From positions 1 through 54,291 of the forward strand of contig DATMBC010000043.1 in NCBI GenBank assembly GCA_035559435.1: a stretch of DNA of 54,291 bases, given 5' to 3'. Each line of letters begins with the position of its first letter. Position 1 is the first letter of the stretch. The DNA comes from a bacterium. GTDB taxonomy: Bacteria > Zixibacteria > MSB-5A5 > WJJR01. The translations under genes were made by a program, and so were the position numbers. The notes beneath the pieces were generated by a model. That model did no database searches. It saw only the letters and a program-made list of their open reading frames with translations, and was not told the origin of the DNA. Positions 8,487-15,282 of the stretch are shown here, piece by piece.

Positions 8487-8996
8487 ATGGCGTGCATTCC
8501 GCGTTTGATCGACATCGATCTGCCGCCGGTGTTGTCGGCCCGCTGGGGCACGCGCGTCGATCAGGTGGTGACGGCGTTGTCGGCTTCGCCGTCGGAGTGC
8601 CGTATCAATCACGGGATCCCGCACGGCTTCGGGCAGGGACGCTGCCCCTGCCGGGCCGTGTCGCTGGCCACCTGCGGCAGCGTCTGCGGCGAGGACGCCG
8701 ATCTGAAACTCTGCTTCCGGAAGGGCTACCTCTGCGCGGTTGGCTGCTGGCTCTCCAGGGTGCGGGCGATGTCGCCGCACGACTTTTATGCTTTCGCCGA
8801 GCGTCTGCGGCGCGCCATGACCGCGGCGGTCGGCGCGCCGACGGTCCTGCGGCACCCGCACGGCCAGGCCGAGATCACCTATCGCTGGCAGGGCGAAGCG
8901 CAGCGCGTGCAGATGCTGGTGGATGAATCCGATGGCCAGCGGATCGTCATCGTCGCCAACGACCCTTGGGTCTGCTCGTGGTGCACCGCGCATTAA
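8487..8996 (+). CDS. uncharacterised cysteine-rich protein
   Basis: 169 aa from the ATG at 8487, which has GCAGGAGG about 6 bases upstream; the frame is open further upstream but without a ribosome site. Thirteen cysteines are present, many in pairs or clusters: CPC, CGSVC, LCAVGC and, at the very end, CSWC. The middle (residues ~88-150) looks like a small alpha/beta fold without cysteines. No signal peptide or membrane helix is seen. The pattern suggests metal binding or several disulfides but matches no family I recognise. It sits alone between a terminator and the ammonia-lyase gene. Confidence 0.65.
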   Translation: MACIPRLIDIDLPPVLSARWGTRVDQVVTALSASPSECRINHGIPHGFGQGRCPCRAVSLATCGSVCGEDADLKLCFRKGYLCAVGCWLSRVRAMSPHDFYAFAERLRRAMTAAVGAPTVLRHPHGQAEITYRWQGEAQRVQMLVDESDGQRIVIVANDPWVCSWCTAH

Positions 8997-9166
8997 CGAT
9001 CCCGGCACGTTGACACAATTCCGAAAAACCCACGGACACCGGTTGTCCTGACCGGCGAAATGTCCCAATTTGACCCCCTGATTGCCGCTTTTGTTCGGCG
9101 GCGGTTGTGCTGTTTTTTGTCGGTCGGTCCCGGCGGCGGAGCGCCGGAACGACAGGAGAAGCGACG

Positions 9167-10690
9167 ATGTCCATTGTTCTGGACGGCTCCAATCTCACAA
9201 TAGAGACACTCACACGGATCGCCCGCGACGGCGAGAAGGTGGAACTGGCGCCGGCGGCCCTGGAGCGTATCAAGGCCTGCCGCGCCCTGCTGGAGGAGAA
9301 GATCCGCGCGCGCGAGATCATGTATGGCGTCAACACCGGCATCGGCGAGTTTTCGGAAGTGGTGCTCAACGATGACCAGGTGAAGGACTTCCAGCGCTAC
9401 CTGATCTACAACCACGCCGCCGGGATCGGCGACCCGGCGCCGATCGAGCATGTGCGCGGCGCGATGGCCGGCCGCATCAACGTTCATGCCCATGGCAACT
9501 CGGGGTGCCGTCCCGAGATTACCCTGACCTATGTCGAGATGCTCAACCGCGGCGTCACGCCGGTGGTCTGCCAGAAGGGATCGGTCGGCGCCTGCGGCGA
9601 TCTGGCGCCAATGTCGCAGATTGCCCTGCTGTTGCTCGGCGAGGGAGAGGCCTTCTACCAGGGACAGCGTCTGCCCGGCAAGGTGGCGCTGGAGAAAGCC
9701 GGCATCCCCGTTCCCGGTCTGCAGGCGCGCGACGGACTGGCGGCGATCAACGGCTCCAACCTGCTGACCGCGATGAGCGCGCTGCACCTCCACGACATGA
9801 ACCGCTGGCTCAAGCAGGCCGAGATCGCCTGTGCCATGAGTCTGGAAGCGCTGCTGGCCAATCTCAAGCCCTATCAGCCGAAACTGCACGAGGTGCGCGG
9901 GTTCCCCGGCGCGATGCGCAGCGCGCGCGCGATCATGAAGTGTATCGGCGGCTCCGATTTGGTCACCGGCAAGATGAAGACCAAGGTGCAGGACGCCTAC
10001 TCGATGCGCTCCTCGCCGCAGGTGATCGGCGCGGCCCATGACGCGTTGGTCTATGCGCGCAAGCAGGTGGAGACCGAACTCAACGGCATCGGCGACAACC
10101 CGATTTTCTTCCCGGAAGAGAAACTGACCCTGACCGGCGCCAACTTCCAGGGCAGCCCGGTGTCCCTGCCGATGGATCTGGCCGGGGCGGCGATCACCAT
10201 GGTCTGCGTTCTCTCCGAGCGCCGTCTCAACCGCCTCGCCAATCCCGCGCTCAGCGTCGGGCTGCCGCCGTTTCTGACCAAGGGCGCCGGGATGTTCTCC
10301 GGGATGATGCTCAGCCAGTACACCTGCGACACGCTGATCGTCGAGCAACGCATGCTCTCGATGCCGGCCAGCGTCGGCTCGATTCCCGCCGCCGCCGATC
10401 AGGAAGACTTCGTCTCGATGGGCATGAACACCGCGCTGAAAAACGAACAGATTCTCGACAATGCCTACGGCATCCTCGGCATTGAATTCATGGCCGCCGC
10501 GCAGGGGCTGGATTTCCGCGACTTCACGCCGGGCGTGGGTGTCCGCGCCGCGCACGCCGTCATCCGGCAGCATGTCGCGCATCTTGACGTCGATCGTCCG
10601 ATGTATGTCGACCACAACATCATGAAGGACCTGGTGCGGTCGGGCGCGATACTTGACGCGGTAGAGAAGGCCGTGGGGCCGCTGGAATAG
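9167..10690 (+). CDS. MIO-type aromatic amino acid ammonia-lyase (histidine ammonia-lyase family) with Ala-Cys-Gly triad
   Basis: 507 aa, standard HAL/PAL family length. The ATG at 9167 has AGGAGAAG about 7 bases upstream. The enzyme removes ammonia from an aromatic amino acid using the self-formed MIO electrophile. Family blocks: YGVNTGIGEF (Tyr53-type loop of HAL), NHAAGIG, GSVGACGDLAP (residues 137-147), GDNPIFF, SMPASVGSIP and DQEDFVSMG. The MIO triad normally reads Ala-Ser-Gly; here codon 143 is TGC, giving Ala142-Cys143-Gly144. HAL usually has QEDHVSM where this has QEDFVSM, so histidine is not certain as substrate. No other hut gene is adjacent; two M16 peptidases follow. Could be histidine, phenylalanine or tyrosine lyase, or an aminomutase. 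Confidence 0.92.
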   Translation: MSIVLDGSNLTIETLTRIARDGEKVELAPAALERIKACRALLEEKIRAREIMYGVNTGIGEFSEVVLNDDQVKDFQRYLIYNHAAGIGDPAPIEHVRGAMAGRINVHAHGNSGCRPEITLTYVEMLNRGVTPVVCQKGSVGACGDLAPMSQIALLLLGEGEAFYQGQRLPGKVALEKAGIPVPGLQARDGLAAINGSNLLTAMSALHLHDMNRWLKQAEIACAMSLEALLANLKPYQPKLHEVRGFPGAMRSARAIMKCIGGSDLVTGKMKTKVQDAYSMRSSPQVIGAAHDALVYARKQVETELNGIGDNPIFFPEEKLTLTGANFQGSPVSLPMDLAGAAITMVCVLSERRLNRLANPALSVGLPPFLTKGAGMFSGMMLSQYTCDTLIVEQRMLSMPASVGSIPAAADQEDFVSMGMNTALKNEQILDNAYGILGIEFMAAAQGLDFRDFTPGVGVRAAHAVIRQHVAHLDVDRPMYVDHNIMKDLVRSGAILDAVEKAVGPLE

Positions 10691-10748
10691 CCGTCGTCAC
10701 CAAGTCGACACAATGGGTCATAACCGTCACAACCAACAGGAGTCCCCG

Positions 10749-12089
10749 ATGAAACGACACTGGGCGCTGCCCGCCCTGCTCGTCGCGCTCGTCGGCCTGG
10801 CGTCGGCAGTCACCGCGCAGGCCGAGCCGATGTTCCCCTACCCCTATACCCAGACCGTGCTCGACAACGGGCTCACCGTGGTGCTGGTCCCGATGGAAAG
10901 CCCCGGCATGGTCGCCTACTACAGCATCGTGCGCACCGGCAGCCGCGATGAGTACGAGCCCGGCCATTCCGGCTTCGCCCACTTCTTCGAGCACATGATG
11001 TTCCGCGGTACGAAGAAGTACCCGGGCGATGTCTATGACAAATTGATGACCGAGATGGGCGCCGACGCCAACGCCTTCACCTCAGATGACGTCACCTGCT
11101 ACCACATCGAGTTCGCCGCCGAGGATCTCGAGCTGGTGATGCAGCTGGAAAGCGACCGTTTCCAGAACCTCGCCTACACCGAGCCGGCCTTCAAGACCGA
11201 AGCGGGGGCGATCTACGGCGAGTACCGCAAGAGCGTCGCCAGCCCCGGGTTCGTCCTCTTCGAGACGTTGATGAACACCGCCTACGACGTGCACACCTAC
11301 AAGCACACGACGATGGGCTTCGAGGCGGACATCGCCGCGATGCCGACCATGTACGATTACTCAATCGCGTTCTTCAACCGCTACTACCGTCCGGACAATG
11401 TCGTGCTGGTCATCGTCGGCGACATTGAGACCGAGCCGACGCTGGCGATGGTCCGGAAGTACTACGGCGCCTGGCAGAAGGGGTATGTCCCGCCGCAGGT
11501 GCAGCCCGAGCCGGAGCAGACCGCCCCGCGTCGCGCCGATGCCAGGTTCGCCGGACGCACGCTGCCGATTGTGGCCATCGCCTACAAAGCGCCGGCCTAC
11601 TCGGCCACCGCCATCGAGCCGGCCGCTTGCATGCTCCTCGGCGACCTCGCCTTTGGCGAAACCAGCGCGATCTACAAAAAGCTGGTGCTCGACGAGCAGC
11701 GCGTGCAGTACCTGCGCGGCGGCGCCGGGCTCAACCGCGATCCCGGGCTGTTTACCGTCACGACCATGATCAAAGACCCCGCTGACCGTGACGCCATCGA
11801 GCAGGAAATCTACAAGACCATCGCCTTCTTCCAGGCCAACCGCGTCGATGAGAAACGACTGGCCGATGTGAAAAGCAACGTCAAGTACGGCTTCCTGATG
11901 GGGCTGGAGACCCCCGGCGACGTCGCCGGACGGCTCGTCGACGTGCTGGCCCTGACCGGAAGCATGGACTCGCTCAATCAATTCTATGAAACCCTGAACA
12001 AGGTGACGCCGGAGGACATCATGAACGCCGCGAAGACGTATCTGACCGATGCGCGGCGCACGGTGGTCGTGGTGGAGGGCCAATCATGA
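10749..12089 (+). CDS. M16 zinc metallopeptidase, catalytic subunit
   Basis: 446 aa. The ATG at 10749 has AGGAG 6 bases upstream and opens a signal peptide (hydrophobic to about residue 24, TAQA|EP). The inverted zinc motif is intact: HFFEH at residues 78-82 with the third ligand Glu158 (GEYRKS), 76 residues after His82 as in pitrilysin/MPP-type enzymes. A second M16 domain follows in the C-terminal half. The gene overlaps the next one by four bases (ATGA), and the two products very likely form the active/inactive M16B heterodimer typical of bacterial periplasmic peptidases. No terminator separates it from the ammonia-lyase 58 bases upstream. Confidence 0.94.
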   Translation: MKRHWALPALLVALVGLASAVTAQAEPMFPYPYTQTVLDNGLTVVLVPMESPGMVAYYSIVRTGSRDEYEPGHSGFAHFFEHMMFRGTKKYPGDVYDKLMTEMGADANAFTSDDVTCYHIEFAAEDLELVMQLESDRFQNLAYTEPAFKTEAGAIYGEYRKSVASPGFVLFETLMNTAYDVHTYKHTTMGFEADIAAMPTMYDYSIAFFNRYYRPDNVVLVIVGDIETEPTLAMVRKYYGAWQKGYVPPQVQPEPEQTAPRRADARFAGRTLPIVAIAYKAPAYSATAIEPAACMLLGDLAFGETSAIYKKLVLDEQRVQYLRGGAGLNRDPGLFTVTTMIKDPADRDAIEQEIYKTIAFFQANRVDEKRLADVKSNVKYGFLMGLETPGDVAGRLVDVLALTGSMDSLNQFYETLNKVTPEDIMNAAKTYLTDARRTVVVVEGQS

Positions 12090-13591
12090 AACGCAATCAC
12101 TGGACTGCCTGTCTGACGGTGGCCGTTCTGGCCGCCGTGCTCGGCGGCGGGATCGCCACCGCCTGGGGGATGAGCACCGTCGAACTGCCGGTCCCCTCCG
12201 ATCCCACCGTCACTTTCCGCATCATGTTCAAAGTGGGCACGCAGAATGACCCGCCCGGCAAGGAAGGGCTGGCCGCGCTGACCGCCGCGATGCTCAGTGA
12301 CGGCGCCACGCTGCAGAACACCTACGATCAGATCCTTGAGAAACTGTACCCGATGGCCGCCGGCTACGGCGTCTCGGCCGACAAGGAAGTGACCGTGGTC
12401 AGCGGACGGGTGCACAAGGATCACCTCGACGCCTACCTCGAACTGCTGATGCAGGCGATCACCAGCCCCGCCTTCAGCGAGGCCGACTTCGAGCGCAACA
12501 AGACCAATGTGCTCAACTACCTCGACCGCACGCTGAAATTCTCCAACGACGAGGCCTTCGGCAAGCAGATGCTTTACGACGCGGTCTTTGCCGGCACGCC
12601 CTATGGGCATCCCGACGCCGGTTTGCCCGCGTCGGTGCGCTCGATCACGCTGGATGACGTGAGGAATTTCTACAAGACGCACTACACCGCCGCCAACGTC
12701 GTGATCGGCCTCGGCGGGGGATATGACGCCGCGCTGGTCGAGAAGGTGAAGACGGCGCTCAGCGTGTTGCCGGCCGATCCTCCGCCGCCGGTGGCCAAAC
12801 CCGCGCCCGCCCCGATTGAAGGCATCGATGTGGTGCTGGTTGACAAGGAGACGCCGGCGACGGCAATCAGTTTCGGATTCCCGCTGGATGTCCTGCGCGG
12901 CGAGCGCGACTGGTACGCCCTCTGGATCGCCAACTCCTGGCTGGGCGAGCATCGCAACTCATCCAGCCATCTCTACCAGGTGATCCGCGAGGCGCGCGGC
13001 TTGAACTACGGCGACTATTCTTACATCGAGTACTTCCAGAACGGCTGGTGGCATTCGTTCCCGCCGCCGAACACGCCCCGCCGCCGGCAGTTGTTCGAGG
13101 TGTGGATCCGTCCGGTGGCCAACGAGGCCGCGCACTTTGCCCTGCGCGCCGCGATCCGCGAAGTGCAGTCGCTGATCGACAACGGCATGAAGGCCGAGGA
13201 CTTCGAACTGACGAAGAAGTTCCTCAAGAAGTATGTCCGCCACTACGCGCCGACCACCGATTACCGGCTGGGCTACAAGCTCGACGACGCCTTCTACGGC
13301 ATCAACGATCATTTGGCCACCGCCGAGAAGATCCTCGACGAAATCACGCTGGCCGACGTCAACGCGGCGCTGAAAAAGCACCTGCAGACGGCCAACATGA
13401 AGATCGCGATGATCACCAAGGACGCCGCCGCAATGAAGGAGGCGCTGGTCTCCAACGCCCCCTGTTCGGTCAACTACGCGACGCCCAAGCCGGAACTGGC
13501 CGATGAGGACCAGATCATCGGCACTTATCCGCTCAAGATCGATCCGGCCAAAGTCGTGATCGTGCCGGTAGACAGCGTCTTTATGCGGTAG
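12086..13591 (+). CDS. M16 family peptidase, non-catalytic partner subunit
   Basis: 501 aa, with an N-terminal signal peptide (hydrophobic residues ~9-28). It has the M16 fold signatures, but where the HxxEH zinc motif should be it reads GKEGLAALTAAML, so it cannot bind zinc there. It keeps the C-terminal Arg/Tyr region typical of the inactive partner (REARGLNYGDYSY, near residue 300). The start codon overlaps the stop of the catalytic subunit in ATGA, indicating translational coupling and 1:1 production. A strong terminator (13614-13644) lies 22 bases after the stop. It is expected to form the substrate chamber with the upstream subunit in the periplasm. Confidence 0.93.
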   Translation: MKRNHWTACLTVAVLAAVLGGGIATAWGMSTVELPVPSDPTVTFRIMFKVGTQNDPPGKEGLAALTAAMLSDGATLQNTYDQILEKLYPMAAGYGVSADKEVTVVSGRVHKDHLDAYLELLMQAITSPAFSEADFERNKTNVLNYLDRTLKFSNDEAFGKQMLYDAVFAGTPYGHPDAGLPASVRSITLDDVRNFYKTHYTAANVVIGLGGGYDAALVEKVKTALSVLPADPPPPVAKPAPAPIEGIDVVLVDKETPATAISFGFPLDVLRGERDWYALWIANSWLGEHRNSSSHLYQVIREARGLNYGDYSYIEYFQNGWWHSFPPPNTPRRRQLFEVWIRPVANEAAHFALRAAIREVQSLIDNGMKAEDFELTKKFLKKYVRHYAPTTDYRLGYKLDDAFYGINDHLATAEKILDEITLADVNAALKKHLQTANMKIAMITKDAAAMKEALVSNAPCSVNYATPKPELADEDQIIGTYPLKIDPAKVVIVPVDSVFMR

Positions 13592-13613
13592 TCGCCGTCA
13601 CTGTTGATGCGCC

Positions 13614-13651
13614 AAGTCGGCCCACCGCCCAGGTGGGCCGACTTTGTTTGT
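13614..13651 (+). terminator. terminator after the M16 pair
   Basis: Perfect 13-bp stem AAGTCGGCCCACC (13614-13626) with GGTGGGCCGACTT (13632-13644), a 5-base loop, then TGTTTG. The T-tract is interrupted by G. Confidence 0.85.
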
Positions 13652-13660
13652 GGGGGGTGC

Positions 13661-13700
13661 AAAAGCAAAAGCCCGCCGGACAGAGACGTCCCGCGGGCTT
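13661..13700 (-). terminator. minus-strand terminator of the small zinc-ribbon-like gene
   Basis: On the minus strand an 8-bp stem, AAGCCCGC (13669-13676) with GCGGGCTT (13693-13700), is followed by a T-rich tract (plus-strand AAAAGCAAAA at 13661-13670). It lies 22 bases beyond the stop of the gene at 13723-13917 and supports that gene being real. Confidence 0.7.
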
Positions 13701-13722
13701 GGCCAGACACTCGGCTATGCGC

Positions 13723-13917
13723 TTACTTGTGTTCGATCGCCATCGGAAGGTGCTTGCTGCACCAGGCGCGCAAATTCGACGACCCGATCGTCGACTGTCG
13801 CGCACGCGTTTCGCCGATCACCGCGTTGCAGACGCAACAACGGACCCGCACGATATTGCCGGTGCCGCGAAACTGTTTGGGACGCTGCTTGTGACCAGAA
13901 CGAGCGATGGTAACCAT
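13723..13917 (-). CDS. small zinc-ribbon-like protein
   Basis: 64 aa, basic N-terminal half followed by CCVC (residues ~27-30) and WCSKH near residue 53, a C-x2-C ... C-x2-H arrangement that looks like a small zinc-binding ribbon. The start has GAAGGAAAG ending 3 bases before the ATG, and a dedicated terminator lies just downstream, so I take it as a real gene despite its size. Overlapping frames in the same stretch lack these features. A nucleic-acid-binding or ribosome-associated role would fit the basic N-terminus, but I do not recognise the family. Confidence 0.6.
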   Translation of the reverse strand: MVTIARSGHKQRPKQFRGTGNIVRVRCCVCNAVIGETRARQSTIGSSNLRAWCSKHLPMAIEHK

Positions 13918-14094
13918 ATCTTTCCTTCACTGCCCCTGTCTTACTTATACGAAACTTGCGCCAAAAAGCCGAAGAAAAAGAGCACTAAATATTGGGTTTT
14001 CTTGGGTTTACGGGCCCATTTGTTGGGGTAAGGCAGCAGTTTTCTCCCAAATTCGCCTGAAGACGCCCTAAAACCGATGAAATCGGGCTGGTTT

Positions 14095-14174
14095 GGAGGC
14101 GGCCCGGATCGCCTGCAACGGGGAGCAGGGCAGCTGGCCGGCCAGCCGCCAGCGTCAGGTCCGGGCTCGCCTCC
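14095..14174. other. strong imperfect hairpin / possible structured RNA element
   Basis: GGAGGCG-GCCCGGA (14095-14108) pairs with TCCGGGC-T-CGCCTCC (14160-14174), a 14-bp stem with one bulged T. The enclosed 51 bases contain a perfect palindrome, GCTGGCCGGCCAGC, and a further CCTG/CAGG pairing, so a branched fold is possible. It lies ~115 bases upstream of the membrane-protein gene at 14290. It could be a leader structure, a small RNA or a repeat element; there is no T-tract of a simple terminator. Confidence 0.4.
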
Positions 14175-14289
14175 TTAATCACAATTGCCAACAGAGAGGG
14201 GCGGGTTTAGCTTCACCCCGTGCTTGTCCGCATATTCTGACGATTCGCGATCGTGATAACCCGGGCGTCCGCGCCCCAAGGAGGCAGTC

Positions 14290-14856
14290 ATGGTTGAGTT
14301 AACCGCTCTCTGGCTTCCGATCCTGCTATCCGCGGTCATCGTCTTCATTGCCAGTTCGATCATCCACATGGGGCCGTTCTGGCACAAGAATGACTACGCC
14401 AAAGTCCCCAACGAGGACAAGGTGATGGACGCCCTGCGTCCGCTGGCGATCCCGCCCGGGGACTACATGGTGCCGCGCTGTAATTCATCGGCGGAGATGA
14501 AATCGCCGGAGTTCGCTGAAAAACTCAAGAAGGGGCCGGTGCTGGTGATGACCGTGCTGCCGAACGGGCAAATCTCGATGGGCAAGAGTCTGGTCTTGTG
14601 GTTCCTGTACACGGTGGTCGTCGGGATATTTTCGGCCTATATCGCCGGTCGCGCCCAACCGCCGGGCGCGCACTACCTCCAAGTCTTTCGATTTGCGGGC
14701 TGCACGGCCTTCATCGGGTATGCGGTCGCTCTCTGGCAGGCATCGATATGGTACGGGCGCTCGTGGAGCACGACGATCAAATTGACACTGGATGGTCTCA
14801 TCTATGGTCTGCTGACCGGGGGAACCTTTGGCTGGCTCTGGCCGAGGGCCATGTAG
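14290..14856 (+). CDS. uncharacterised membrane protein with four predicted helices
   Basis: 188 aa. AAGGAGG lies about 6 bases before the ATG. A first helix spans residues ~7-28, then a soluble stretch of ~70 residues (with [10 protein letters not shown] and a short beta-like [10 protein letters not shown]), then three helices (about 100-120, 132-152, 160-184). The soluble segment after the first helix contains [11 protein letters not shown] and a conserved-looking proline-rich part. No catalytic motif is recognised. It is followed 24 bases later by the small HTH-like gene and probably shares its transcript. Function unknown. Confidence 0.75.
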   Translation: MVELTALWLPILLSAVIVFIASSIIHMGPFWHKNDYAKVPNEDKVMDALRPLAIPPGDYMVPRCNSSAEMKSPEFAEKLKKGPVLVMTVLPNGQISMGKSLVLWFLYTVVVGIFSAYIAGRAQPPGAHYLQVFRFAGCTAFIGYAVALWQASIWYGRSWSTTIKLTLDGLIYGLLTGGTFGWLWPRAM

Positions 14857-14880
14857 GCGACAGGCCAGGAGGGGGACAGG

Positions 14881-15216
14881 ATGCGACTGCGCAAATCCAC
14901 CAAGATCGGCCGGCGCAAGGCGCTCAATGCGCTCGGCGAGTTCAAGCAACGTCTGCGCGGGGTGCTGGCCGTGATCGGCGGCAGCGGCGCCACCCGCGAG
15001 GCGATCACCCGGCGGCTCAACGACAACGGCTGTCCGACCAGCCGTTCCTCGGTCACCCGCTGGATGAACCCGGACAGCCGCGCGGTGCCGGACTCGTACC
15101 AGTTGCTGGTGATCAGCATGCTGGCGCATGACATCTCGATTGACTGGCTGATGGGCAAACGCCGCGCCGAGAGCGCCGCCGAACTCTTCATCGAGGCGCA
15201 GGGCAAGCGCCGCTGA
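14881..15216 (+). CDS. small putative helix-turn-helix DNA-binding protein
   Basis: 111 aa, with CAGGAGGGGG about 6 bases before the ATG. Residues ~35-100 read as a helical bundle: GATREAITRRLNDNG then SRSSVTRWMNPDSRAVPDSY then SMLAHDISIDWLMG, which looks like an XRE/phage-repressor-type HTH in which SRSSVTRWM would be the recognition helix and SIDWLMG the final helix. The N-terminus is basic. A terminator hairpin follows at 15231-15260. The target is unknown; the nearest candidates are its own transcript with the membrane protein or the adjacent genes. Confidence 0.6.
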   Translation: MRLRKSTKIGRRKALNALGEFKQRLRGVLAVIGGSGATREAITRRLNDNGCPTSRSSVTRWMNPDSRAVPDSYQLLVISMLAHDISIDWLMGKRRAESAAELFIEAQGKRR

Positions 15217-15230
15217 TGGCGATCACGAAC

Positions 15231-15267
15231 ACAGGCCCCATCCGCTTGGACGGGGCCTGTCAGTCTT
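15231..15267 (+). terminator. terminator after the HTH-like gene
   Basis: ACAGGCCCC (15231-15239) pairs with GGGGCCTGT (15252-15260), extended inside by TCC/GGA, followed by CAGTCTTTC. It separates this transcript from the convergent transketolase-like gene. Confidence 0.65.
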
Positions 15268-15282
15268 TCGGCCGCGCGCCGG

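Noticed and set aside
8993-10615. Minus-strand open frame of 540 aa opposite the ammonia-lyase
   Set aside because: Same type of antisense artefact; the plus-strand gene has all family motifs.
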